64,000 nt of DNA from Scheffersomyces stipitis CBS 6054 (Eukaryota > Ascomycota > Pichiomycetes > Serinales > Debaryomycetaceae), in contig NC_009068.1 of NCBI RefSeq assembly GCF_000209165.1, positions 2,294,001 to 2,358,000 on the forward strand. Direction: 5' to 3'. This document shows positions 47,751-58,100 of this stretch, in pieces (position 1 is the stretch's first letter; every line of letters starts with the position of its first letter). The notes below the pieces were generated by a model that ran no database searches, was not told the origin of the DNA, and saw only the letters and a program-made list of their open reading frames with translations. Made by a program: the position numbers and the translations under genes.

Positions 47751-50700
47751 ATGGAGAGCACAGATGAGTCCGAAGACAATCTCCGAGAGAGCCGACAGAG
47801 CCCTGAAGTAGACCAAGACTTTGTAGCTCCACCACAACGCGTCTCGCAAATCGATCTGGTCACATATCTGTCCTTTCTCCGGTCGCTTGATGATGAACAT
47901 TTGATAGAACATATTAACTCATGTAGCCAGCTGAAGGACCATAGCCAAATTACAGCCAGTATCCATGATTCGAAGTTAATTGCTTCATCACCGAGAACAA
48001 ACCGTGTTGAGCGCCAGCTCAGTCTTGACGAACACAATTTCTCGAGTGTGAGTACAGACCCATTCGATGATGATCTAGATTCCCAGCTTCTTGGGGCTTC
48101 GACTCCTACAAGAGCGACTGCGAACCCTAATGATGACAGTGCAGACGCATACCCTGATGACGAGCAGAATAATACGGTAGGAGAAATTCACGCATTTGGA
48201 GACTATGCCACTTACTTCCGGACCAAGCATCTCAAGCAGCAGAAAGAAGACGAAGAGTACATTAAGTGGGACCTTAAAAGAAGAGCCCAACTCAACGGTG
48301 GAAGGGCAGTAGCTGTAAAACCGATATTTGAAGGTTGCATTGTTTATGTGAATGGACACACCAATCCTTCTATCAATGAGATCCATCGTCTTATCATTGT
48401 ACACAGTGGGAAATTCATTAGTTATTTGTCTAATAAGGGAGCAGCAACTCATATCATTTGCGATAGACTTACACCAAAGAAGAAAGTTGAATATCGCAAT
48501 TACAAGGTGGTTAGAGCGCAATGGGTGGTAGATTGTGTTGCCTCAAATGAGCTATTAGACTGGACTCAATACAGATTGATTCTGGAAATAGAGTACGGTC
48601 AGAAAAGACTACAATTTGGTGATTCTCCTACACGACATTCTGGATCTGACTCTGTTACGCCATCCAATGAGTCAGATCTGGAACTCGCCAACTCCATGGC
48701 TGATAACAACGAAGATCCTCTTTTAGAGGAACTCGAGGACGACTTCATTGAGCCCATAGAACCTTCTGGGTCTAATGACGTAGGTTCCAAAGGCGAAAAG
48801 AAGATAATGGATGCTAAACACCCCGAGTTCTTGAAACATTTCTTTGCAAATTCACGACTTCACCATCTAAGTATGTGGAAGGCTGATCTTAAATTGAGAT
48901 TCTTAAGAAGGATTGTCAAAGAAAACAAAAGTGGTGAAACCAAACGCACCTCGCAAGGTATAAGGGTAATTTTTCATGTAGACTTCGACTGTTTCTTTGC
49001 AACAGCTTCCTGTTTGAATCGCCCGGAACTTGATATCAATAAGGACCCAATAGCAGTTACACATGGTGGCAAGTCATCTGATGTGGCTAGTTGTAATTAT
49101 GTGGCTAGGAATTTTGGAGTCAAAAATGGAATGTGGGTAAGTCAGGCAAAGAAGTTGTGTCCGAATTTAATCATGTTGGACTATGACTACAAAAGATATG
49201 AAAGCTATTCCAGTGAGTTTTACAATTACTTCTTATCGTATGATATATTTGATTCTATATTCCCCGTGCTGATTGATGAAGTGTTGATAGACGCTTCGAG
49301 TCATTTTGCTCAGAACGAAGAGAACCTAGTCGACATGGTCAATGCGTTGAGCACTCGGATTCGAGATGATATATTCAAGTTTACCAAATGTTCAGTTAGT
49401 GTCGGTGTATCACGAAACGTCATGCTTGCCAAGCTTGCCCTCAGAAAAGCAAAACCAAATGGACAATTCTTTCTTTATGAGGGCGTTGACGAATTTTTAG
49501 ACCTGATTTCTGTTAAATCTTTGCCCGGGATTGGAAGGAGCATCCAAGAACGGCTTGCTGACGTTCTTAATCAACCCAAAACAATGGATATTTATATCCG
49601 TGATTTAAAAGCTTTTTCAAAGACCAAATTGATTTCCATTTTAGGAGACAAGACAGGCGTTAAACTTTATGAGTATGCAAGAGGAATTGATGATACGAGC
49701 TTGGTAATCGATACGAGTAACCCGGAAGCCTTACTTGGTAGGAAATCTGTTTCTGTTGACGTGAATTTCGGAATCAGATTTGATACTGTCTCTGAATTGG
49801 ACGATTTCTTGATCCGTATTGCAAAGGAACTTTATTCAAGATTAATTTCCTTGGGTGTATGTGGTTCTAACTTGACTCTTAAGCTTGCAAAGAGAGCACC
49901 TGGAGCAGCAGTCAACCCAGCAAAATATCTTGGAATGGGTTATTGTGACTTTGTAAATAAGTCGTCCCATTTGGGAGTTCCTACCAACGACTGGGGAATA
50001 ATCGGCTCAGAATTGAAGGCATTATATCGTATGGTAAATGTTCCCGTTAAAGAATTACGTGGAATTTCAATTTCCTTAACAAAATTGAGGGATGTCGAAA
50101 ATTTGAAAAGTTCAAAACAGATGAAATTGCCGTTTAAGAAGACGAAGGAGCTTGTTAGAACAGAATTCGGAGCATTCCTGAAATTGAAACCTATCGATTC
50201 CATACAAATTGAAAGTGGAAGCAAACGCAAATCAAACATTGCTGAAGGAAATGTCAATATATCCGGGTATCATGATTACTTCAACAAGGAATCTGAAATT
50301 GATTGGGAAGTTCTTGATGCACTACCATGGGATCTTCGAAGAGAAATTCAGAAAGAGCTTGAACGAAGAGGAATGATACCAGTCAGTCCAAGCAAAGCCC
50401 CTCCTGGAACCAAAGCCTATCTACAACAGTTGATCCCAACACAAATCGGCTCAACACCGAAATACGTTAGAGTTTTTGAAAAACCTCAGCTAAAGTCTCC
50501 CAGAAAACGACAAAAATTGCACTCAAAATCGCCACTGCCCAATAAGCAAGTCATGGTTGGAGAATCACAATTTTACGATTGCTCAGTGATCAATGAGCTT
50601 CCTTTAAATATAAAGGCGGAGGTCTTGAAAGATATGAAATACAGGAAAAAAGTCAAAGAGTTTGACATGACAGCACTTAAAGATAAGGTTTCCATGAAGT

Positions 50701-51107
50701 ATGAAAAATCAAAGGCTATGGTTGACGAGGTTTCCCTGGAATGGATATCACAGCAAAGAACAATTCTTCAACGACCAAAGTTTTTGAATGAAAAAGTATC
50801 GGTGCATCAAGTCAAATTACAGCTTGATAAATGGATTCAGCTGTCCTTGATTCAGAAAGGTCCACATGTAGACGATGTACATGTTTTTGCTCTGTATTTG
50901 AAAGATCTATCGAAACAGAATGTAAATTCAAGTATGATCCTTATCAACCATATCTGGAAAGTCTTAAAGTACCATGAATCTATATTAGCAATGTCAGTAT
51001 TGGTGGAATCAGATGAAGTTATGTACATGAAGGAAGGTATCGCAGAGTGGAAGTCATCAATTGATGTGCATTTACTTCCAATCGTGGACAGCGATTTTGA
51101 TATATAG
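47751..51107 (+). CDS. REV1: Translesion DNA polymerase / deoxycytidyl transferase Rev1
   Basis: Y-family polymerase that inserts dCMP opposite abasic sites and scaffolds polymerase zeta in mutagenic lesion bypass. 1118 residues. A BRCT domain spans about 190-275 (KPIFEGCIVYVNGHTNPSIN ... VVRAQWVVDCVASNELL). The catalytic core starts at VIFHVDFDCFFATASC (D411). The S-x-D-E motif appears as [CTG]-I-D-E (residues 507-510), where Ser507 is restored if CTG is Ser. HhH and little-finger regions follow (VKSLPGIGRSIQERL, ALLGRKSVSVDVNFGIRF). Two ubiquitin-binding-like segments are near DWEVLDALPWDLRREIQKEL and INELPLNIKAEVLKDM. The C-terminal helical domain for partner polymerases closes the protein. 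Confidence 0.96.
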   Translation: MESTDESEDNLRESRQSPEVDQDFVAPPQRVSQIDLVTYLSFLRSLDDEHLIEHINSCSQLKDHSQITASIHDSKLIASSPRTNRVERQLSLDEHNFSSVSTDPFDDDLDSQLLGASTPTRATANPNDDSADAYPDDEQNNTVGEIHAFGDYATYFRTKHLKQQKEDEEYIKWDLKRRAQLNGGRAVAVKPIFEGCIVYVNGHTNPSINEIHRLIIVHSGKFISYLSNKGAATHIICDRLTPKKKVEYRNYKVVRAQWVVDCVASNELLDWTQYRLILEIEYGQKRLQFGDSPTRHSGSDSVTPSNESDLELANSMADNNEDPLLEELEDDFIEPIEPSGSNDVGSKGEKKIMDAKHPEFLKHFFANSRLHHLSMWKADLKLRFLRRIVKENKSGETKRTSQGIRVIFHVDFDCFFATASCLNRPELDINKDPIAVTHGGKSSDVASCNYVARNFGVKNGMWVSQAKKLCPNLIMLDYDYKRYESYSSEFYNYFLSYDIFDSIFPVLIDEVLIDASSHFAQNEENLVDMVNALSTRIRDDIFKFTKCSVSVGVSRNVMLAKLALRKAKPNGQFFLYEGVDEFLDLISVKSLPGIGRSIQERLADVLNQPKTMDIYIRDLKAFSKTKLISILGDKTGVKLYEYARGIDDTSLVIDTSNPEALLGRKSVSVDVNFGIRFDTVSELDDFLIRIAKELYSRLISLGVCGSNLTLKLAKRAPGAAVNPAKYLGMGYCDFVNKSSHLGVPTNDWGIIGSELKALYRMVNVPVKELRGISISLTKLRDVENLKSSKQMKLPFKKTKELVRTEFGAFLKLKPIDSIQIESGSKRKSNIAEGNVNISGYHDYFNKESEIDWEVLDALPWDLRREIQKELERRGMIPVSPSKAPPGTKAYLQQLIPTQIGSTPKYVRVFEKPQLKSPRKRQKLHSKSPLPNKQVMVGESQFYDCSVINELPLNIKAEVLKDMKYRKKVKEFDMTALKDKVSMKYEKSKAMVDEVSLEWISQQRTILQRPKFLNEKVSVHQVKLQLDKWIQLSLIQKGPHVDDVHVFALYLKDLSKQNVNSSMILINHIWKVLKYHESILAMSVLVESDEVMYMKEGIAEWKSSIDVHLLPIVDSDFDI

Positions 51108-51599
51108 ATTTGAATACTCTAACCTATATTTTCAATTTTTCAATTCGAAATTCCACAAAAAATGATTCATGACTTCATCAAACTAGTGTGTGACCGAGAA
51201 TTACTGATTAATGAATGTACAAAATCAGTATGTAGTGGAACGTGAGTTTTGTTGGATTTGAAACTTGGCAATAAGCTTCCAAAACTTCAGTCGAGAGTTT
51301 CATATAGACAATTCTAATCATAATGAAGATCTATATACAGTAAACAGTTACTTAAGTGCATGTACATATTAATCTCTCGCTTAAAATAATTCCTTCCTTC
51401 ACTGAGTATCCTCTTTTCTTAAACCTCAGGAATTGACTTTCATAAGTTTTCGTCTATTTACTTTCATAACCGTCACCTTTCAAAACCTAGTCTTGTACTA
51501 TCCTTTTTATAAGTACGAGCAAGGTAATTGTCCTATCGAGACTCACTGCAACTACTGACCAACTAAATGCTTTGATCTTTTGAGATGTAAAATTACGCG
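51108..51599. other. Intergenic region REV1-HOS1
   Basis: 492 bases, AT-rich. REV1 terminator and HOS1 promoter; no gene or repeat recognised. Confidence 0.4.
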
Positions 51600-52832
51600 A
51601 TGTCCCAGTATGATAGTGATAACGAAAAAGTTATCGAACGAAGAGTTTGGCTAAACGATTCAGAAAGAGTTACCAAGATATGCGATTTACTTCCATCAAA
51701 TAAGGGTAGACAGTCTCTAATTTCTTCTTTGTTGTCCGCGTATGGGTTAAGAGAAAGATGCTATGGAATTATAGGTGAATATAGAGCTCTGAGACAGGAG
51801 TTGGCTTCTTATCACGACGAAAACTTTGTAGATTTCTTGTTACAGGATAGACTAAGGTTAGATAGAACTGTCAGTTGCGAATTAACACACGACTTTCAGT
51901 ACACCGGAGCGTCTCTTGCTTCAAACCATGATACAATCAATGATGAAATAAGCATTTCCGAATCTCAGAGATATGGCTTGGTGCATGACTGTTACATTTT
52001 CCCATTCATTGGAGAATATGTTCGAGCTGTAGGCGGTTCAAGTATAGCTTCAGCAAAGACTTTAATTCGTGAGGCATCTTCTTCCATTCAAAATGTAGTC
52101 GTGAATTGGTATGGTGGTCGTCATCACTGCACCAAGAGTAGAGCAGCTGGATACTGCTATATAAACGACGTGGTTCTTGCCATTGGTGTCTTAAGAAAAA
52201 AATTCCGTAGAATTTTCTACCTAGACTTAGATCTACATCATGGAGATGGCGTTGAGTCTGGATATGAACACTCCAAGAATGTGTTTACCTGCTCCATACA
52301 TAGATATGATTTAGGATTCTATCCGGGAACAGGTAGGATGGCTGACTCCAAAAGCAAGAAAGTCAACATCCCAACAAGACGAGGGTTGAGCGACAATAGC
52401 TTGCTCTATATCATAAAGAATATAGTTGTTCCATTAATTATGGGGTTTGAACCAGAGGTTATCATAATACAAGCAGGTTGCGATGGCTTAGGAACAGATA
52501 CCCACAAAGAATGGAATTTGACAATCAAGGGATTTTCGCAAGTGCTAGATTTTCTATTGAAAGAGTTTGAGCCTATACCGTTCTTGATTCTTGGCGGAGG
52601 TGGTTACAATCATACTGAAACAGCCAAATGTTGGGCTCACGCAACAAGAACTATCCTTGGACATAATGAAGAATGGGATTTGATACCAGAACATAGCCTC
52701 CTTGACGAATACGAAGATGATGGATATCAATTTTGGACCGGAATCAACCTGGCTCCTATGAAAAAGAAGGACGAAAACGACATGCCCTATTTAGAAGAAA
52801 TGAAGTCGTATATTCTTAATATGCACAGATAA
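51600..52832 (+). CDS. HOS1: Class I histone deacetylase Hos1
   Basis: Zn-dependent deacetylase; in yeast Hos1 deacetylates cohesin Smc3 and acts with Tup1-Ssn6 repression. 410 residues. An N-terminal KICDLLPSNKGRQSLISSLL resembles Hos1 rather than Rpd3/Hos2. Catalytic His pair H175-H176 in NWYGGRHHC. Zn ligands in DLDLHHGDGV and the Asp of IIIQAGCDGLGTD. The catalytic Tyr is in GGGGYNHTE. Gly-rich and charge-relay residues are all present, so an active enzyme is expected. Its stop is only 16 bases from that of convergent ALG1. Confidence 0.92.
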   Translation: MSQYDSDNEKVIERRVWLNDSERVTKICDLLPSNKGRQSLISSLLSAYGLRERCYGIIGEYRALRQELASYHDENFVDFLLQDRLRLDRTVSCELTHDFQYTGASLASNHDTINDEISISESQRYGLVHDCYIFPFIGEYVRAVGGSSIASAKTLIREASSSIQNVVVNWYGGRHHCTKSRAAGYCYINDVVLAIGVLRKKFRRIFYLDLDLHHGDGVESGYEHSKNVFTCSIHRYDLGFYPGTGRMADSKSKKVNIPTRRGLSDNSLLYIIKNIVVPLIMGFEPEVIIIQAGCDGLGTDTHKEWNLTIKGFSQVLDFLLKEFEPIPFLILGGGGYNHTETAKCWAHATRTILGHNEEWDLIPEHSLLDEYEDDGYQFWTGINLAPMKKKDENDMPYLEEMKSYILNMHR

Positions 52833-52848
52833 TTCTATAAATGTGACT

Positions 52849-54243
52849 TCAATTAATGTCATATTCAAAATAATCGTTCATTGACTGAGACCAGTTTTCG
52901 TCCCAACGTAACTTACTTTCGGCAATTGCACCTTCTTTCAACCTAGAAAGCAACTTTTCATTCGTAAGGGCCGTTGTCAAAAGATTATAAATCTCGTCAG
53001 ATTCATCAATGCTAGAGTCCTTAGAGGAAGTAACCAATCCATTATAATTTTGTTTAACTAATTCGTTAATGGCAGGGAAATCTAATGATACTACTGGAAC
53101 TCCACAGCCGAAAAAGTCAACAATCTTCATGGGCAAATCAATACCACTAGAAGAGGTATGCAATGAGACTCCAAGATCTGCAGTCGCCAATAACCTAGGA
53201 TAATCCTCAGAAGAGAGCCAGGCTGATTTAATTATTACTTTATTTGTTAGCATAAGTTCGTGAACATGTTCCAAAAACTGTTGCTTAAGTGGTCCCTTTC
53301 CAGTCACAAACAAAAAAACGGGAGGCAGATTCTTGTCTAAGTCATATTTTTTTAGAGCCTTCAATAATATACTAAAATCTTCATCTGGGGTGAACGACGT
53401 AGAACTAACTAGAATCTTGTATTGATCTAGATTTTCGACTCCATTGAACAACTCATGATTTTGAATAATATTTTCCTTTGTATCTTTATCAATTGGATGG
53501 AATTGGTAAGCAGGTCTGTCGTAAAGTACTATTATTTTTGACTTTTTGATTCCAAACTCTTCAGCTAAAAAGACCTTCATTTTCTTAGTTACAGTAAGGT
53601 TGAGATCTGCAAATCTCCCAAGATATTTCTCATACAATTTCACACCTCTTACTAATGGATGTTGTAGATTGCGGAATCTCATGTTCAATATGGTGTAGTT
53701 CAAATTGTGCCAGTCAATCACCAATTTGGAGTTTCTGCTGAAGATTTTAATGAAGAGAATGACGATAATGAGGATTGGAACTGAAGGTGGGTTCTGAATC
53801 ATGATAAAATCACTCCCGCGGAACAGAAGCAATAGCTTCATCAACTGTATGAATTGAATAATGACTTTTTGAGCAGCAAATATCACAAATGGGAGACTGT
53901 GGGTATTTCTGATTACTTGTATAGGGCTGATTTCAATATTGACATCATCAATTATATCTTCAGGAGGTTGAGTTTCCAAATATCCGCAAAGATTGACAAA
54001 GTATTCAAGTTTGGAGAAAGATCTAGCATGGTAGCACATCCTTGGGGAGTGGCCGAGATCTCCCAACACGAAGATGGAGATGGTCTTTCTTTTCCCAGAG
54101 TAGACTCCTTTAGAAGTAAAGTATGGGATGATTATGTATGCCGTCAAGGGTAAGGTCAAATAGATACCAATTAGCCACCAAAGCCAAGGGCCAGAATACT
54201 GGAAGACATGGTCAAAACCTCTATATTCTATAAATTGCGTCAT
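52849..54243 (-). CDS. ALG1: Chitobiosyldiphosphodolichol beta-1,4-mannosyltransferase
   Basis: Adds the first mannose to GlcNAc2-PP-dolichol on the cytosolic ER face. 464 residues (GT33). An N-terminal membrane segment (WLWWLIGIYLTLPLTAYIII, about 19-38) is followed by FVLGDLGHSPRMCYHARSFS, the family's dolichol/GDP-mannose region. Further matches are QNPPSVPILIIVILF, LVIDWHNLNYTIL and, in the C-terminal lobe, SSTSFTPDEDFSILLKAL, LFVTGKGPLKQQF and SSSGIDLPMKIVDFFGCGVP. An essential gene in yeast. Convergent with HOS1. Confidence 0.96.
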   Translation of the reverse strand: MTQFIEYRGFDHVFQYSGPWLWWLIGIYLTLPLTAYIIIPYFTSKGVYSGKRKTISIFVLGDLGHSPRMCYHARSFSKLEYFVNLCGYLETQPPEDIIDDVNIEISPIQVIRNTHSLPFVIFAAQKVIIQFIQLMKLLLLFRGSDFIMIQNPPSVPILIIVILFIKIFSRNSKLVIDWHNLNYTILNMRFRNLQHPLVRGVKLYEKYLGRFADLNLTVTKKMKVFLAEEFGIKKSKIIVLYDRPAYQFHPIDKDTKENIIQNHELFNGVENLDQYKILVSSTSFTPDEDFSILLKALKKYDLDKNLPPVFLFVTGKGPLKQQFLEHVHELMLTNKVIIKSAWLSSEDYPRLLATADLGVSLHTSSSGIDLPMKIVDFFGCGVPVVSLDFPAINELVKQNYNGLVTSSKDSSIDESDEIYNLLTTALTNEKLLSRLKEGAIAESKLRWDENWSQSMNDYFEYDIN

Positions 54244-55184
54244 TGTATTGCGTAGGCTTGAGCCAATTATTAGGTGAAGTTTAATGTCAATAAAGAAACT
54301 TGTTTCGCGCGCATGTAATTACATATTTGGTTTCGATGTGCACTTACATATGTGGTCCGCACTATTTATGTCAAAATTATTGTGTAAATACCAAGAGCAT
54401 GAGCTAGCCATGCCTCCATGATTGATAAGCTCGAAAGTTAATAAAATGTTGATTAAGACCAAAGGGGTGTAGAGTTTTGATGTATGAATGTAGAGAAGTC
54501 TGTCGCATCTGTTCAAACGAGAGTTGGACAACAGTTGATTTTGGAGGATAAAGAGATCGGGGTAGATTAATTACGATTTAGACATTTAAAACTAGGAAAT
54601 AAAAGCCCAATATTTCAACAATATAGACCAAGAAAGAAAGAATAACGCGACCCATGGGGTCACTTCAGACACCAAGTCTACATGGACCCCCAAGAGGGGA
54701 GCATACCTCGTGTTTAACTTACCACCCCTTACTGAAAGTACATCCTACAATGAGTGAATCATATTACGCTTTTCACTTCCATTCTAGGATTGTAAATGTT
54801 TAATAATAGAAATTCTTGCAATAGCAGCCAGGAAGACGAGATGCTAACAGCAAAGGCTTTTATAATTTGGTAGGATTTGTCCAGCTTCTGTTCTGGGATG
54901 GGAGTAACTCTTAACCATCTCGAATACTATCGTCCGATTGTTTCGGTATATTAACAAAGGAGAAATACATTGTGGAAGTTGAATACTTGTTTCAATACCT
55001 CGATATCTGAGTGTTGTAGATACTATTTGCGTTTTAGACGACACCACCAGATTCTGGAAGACAGATGTAAGTAAACGACAGCAGTTTATTAAATAAATCC
55101 CGGTACTTGAGATTGTAGCTTCTAGTTGCATCACTACAAGCTTCAATCTGTGTTGACATCACAAACATACAACAGATAAGAAGG
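54244..55184. other. Intergenic region with a nested inverted repeat
   Basis: 941 bases between ALG1 and the 3' end of the 58496 gene. A GC-rich island at ~54646-54710 includes a nested stem: 54656-54661 with 54685-54690 (GGGGTC/GACCCC), and inside it 54667-54670 with 54676-54679. A minus-strand frame (54844-55146) starts with TTG and is not called. No tRNA or known ncRNA was recognised. Confidence 0.4.
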
Positions 55185-58100
55185 CTAGTAAATTCCCAAC
55201 TCAAATTTTATTCTACCCTTGATACGGCGAGCTTGTTCGTCTAATCTTGTAAAGCTGAACAAAAGCCCTAAGTGTGGATGACGTCTTTTCAAGGAGTAGA
55301 TGCCGTAGGGATGATGTATTGGTATCTGGTAGGGAGGAGGGTTGGGAAGGGAATATGGCTTCTTCGAGTACTCGAAACCTGTGCAATGATACGAGGGGTA
55401 TTCCAACCACCTTGAAAGAACTACGCCGTTAGCCTCAAGAACCTTTTCTTGAATAACTTGCAAATGTCTGACAAAGTCATCGAGACTGGTAACATTCCTA
55501 ACATTGCTAGAATAGTCGGGACATGCCCCAAAGTAGATTTCTGAAACATCCTGTGGATCAATAGCTCCATCAGCGATAAACTTCCCAAGCATGGAGGGTA
55601 CTTGACCAACAGAAACAGCAGTCTGCGAGATGAAGACTGGCTCATTCATTGATTTAGGTGGAGCCCTCAAGTAATGCCGGAAAGACTCGCGACTTCCAAG
55701 ACCCATTTCAATAAGTTGCTTACAGATCTGTTCCATATTACAAGGGATATAAACAATGTTGCTATTATAATGATAATCGAAGTTTTTGGGTTGCATTTCT
55801 ACTATAGTACATGGATTTGGAGTTGCAGGCAAACAGATCATTTGAATCATCTGAATAAAATTGGAAATGTTTGGACTTGAAAAGTTTGAAGGATGCGAAT
55901 CATTGAAGACTTCTAGATGTGGTCGAGGTGATAATTGCATACGTTGCTCTTGAGGCGCTGGTTGATGGAAATTCTGGAGTGGAGTCATACATGCGATAGA
56001 TATCGAAGAGTTCGTTGTATGATTGTTGGTATTTGAATGAGTATGAGGTACAATAGAATCGGATGCTACTCCAAATGGTCCTTCAGGGATGAAGCTCTTT
56101 GGCTTACTGACTATCTTTATTGGTAGTGAGTCAGGAACAATAACTTCGCTGGCAACATTTTCAATACATACGGCATCGTTCTCAAATATCTTTTCATTCT
56201 CATTCCCTTTGACTAGTGAATTCAATTCTAAAGGCAGCCACTTGAAATTGAAATTATGGTCAACATATTTGGCTCCTAAGATTACCTTTTGGAATTCATT
56301 GACAGGATTAAATTCCGATGCAACTTCAAATTGACGTTTAACCCTAAGGACAAATCCGGGTTCCGACTTTGGTTCAGATATAGATTCAGGCTTTGGTCGA
56401 ACTTCCGCTTCTGGTTCTGGTTCATCTGGCTTCCCTGATATTTGAACTTCAGGAGATGCTTCATGATGAACTTCAGACCAATAATGAAGTGTTCGAAAAG
56501 GTTGCCAATGTTCAGAATTTGTTACAGAATCATAATTGGAAACAATTTGAACAGGAACAGTTTCAGGAACAGACTTGAGCTCAGATTCTGTCTCGGGAAC
56601 AGGCTGAAACCCTGGCTTCGAAATTTCACCCAACGGAGTGCCTTCCAACATGAGAGCAATGGTGCGATGATGCGAAATGACGCATCTAAGAGAAGCGGCT
56701 GGTGATGCTGCCCAGCACTCACAATCATGATATAATGGTTGAGATTGTGGTACAAGCTCAATTTCTGTTTCTGGTTCTTTCATAGAAGCTTGAACAGAAT
56801 CTGAATATTCCGCCTGAAGTTGTTCACCATCTTCAAGTTGGCCAATAACTGCAGCAGTGATGGAGTTCATTGACTTCTTTAATTTTCTGCGATTCAAGCT
56901 TGACTTGATCTTTGGAATCTGGGACTGTTCAATTGCATCAGGATCAGAGAACCCATTAGCCCAACCTTTGTTCCCCGTAGATCGTTCGGGGTTTTCACCT
57001 TGCCCAAGAAGTCCATCAGGATCAGAATTAGTAGCAGTAGTTGTAGCTGAAGCGGCATGAATAGGGATAACAATCCCAACAATATTGTCTGTCTCAAATG
57101 AAAGCTCACATTTTAAAGAATCAGCATCTAAGTTTTTTGAGGGAACAGATTTGAAAACAGGAAGCTGACAATCTCTGCCCAATATCAGTATCAGTTCGGT
57201 AATGGAGGAAACATGATCACACGTTTTGAATGTGCCACTATCTTTGATTTTTGTATGAAGCTCGAAAGCACAATCTTTAGGTCCGACTTTTTCAACTTTG
57301 TTCACCTTGTTCCTTGAATTCTCAAGTTTCATGGGTGCAGTTACTTCTACTTTTCTAGTTATTGAATACGAATTTTCAGATTGCCTGTAGCCCTTATCCA
57401 CTTTCTCTGGAACTCCAACACCATGAAGGGTGTATCCGAGTAAAGGACTCAACAAGTTTTGATTCTCGAGCCTTTTCGGTTCAGATTCCTCCTTCCTGTC
57501 TGCTATTTTTGGATCATGGGTGACAAAGGTAGCAACGGACGTTAAACATGGATTAGTAAAGGAGGCAGTGTTGGCTGTAATTGAAGTCTTAATTGGATTG
57601 CCAGTTGGAGCAGTGCCCGCAATTTCAGAACGAGAGGTTCGCCATCTGAAAGACATTCTAGCTAGCATTTGGCTAATGCGGCTCCGGTGACCATGACCAG
57701 GTTTGGATTTGACTTCTGTCAGAGTAGCAGCGGTTTCAATTTGATTATGGTAATCATCAGCATCGCTCTCGCTTTCTTCATTATAGATAGCAATGAAACT
57801 TAGTGAGCAAGTTTTAACGCTTTCAAAGGGTTCAAGTGGACTAACTGACTCAACAGATTCAGGTGCGATGTTTGAATCGGACTCTTGAGCAAGAGAGAGC
57901 TCTACTGGTGAAATAAGATCAACAGTTTCCAAAATGGATGAAATGGCAGCCGATCTCAGACCGAATAAATGAGGGATAAGAAATGACGGCTTGCATTTTT
58001 GGAAGAAAGTGGCCAATGTGTCATGAACAGTGTTTTCCGTTCGGAGTGCATCTGTGAAGGTGGAGGTTGTGATGGTGGCGTTGGCAGAACGCAAGTTGCA

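Noticed and set aside
54844..55146. 100-codon minus-strand frame downstream of the 58496 gene
   Set aside because: Begins with TTG, Cys/Ser/Ile-rich composition without motif, lies in the neighbour's terminator region.
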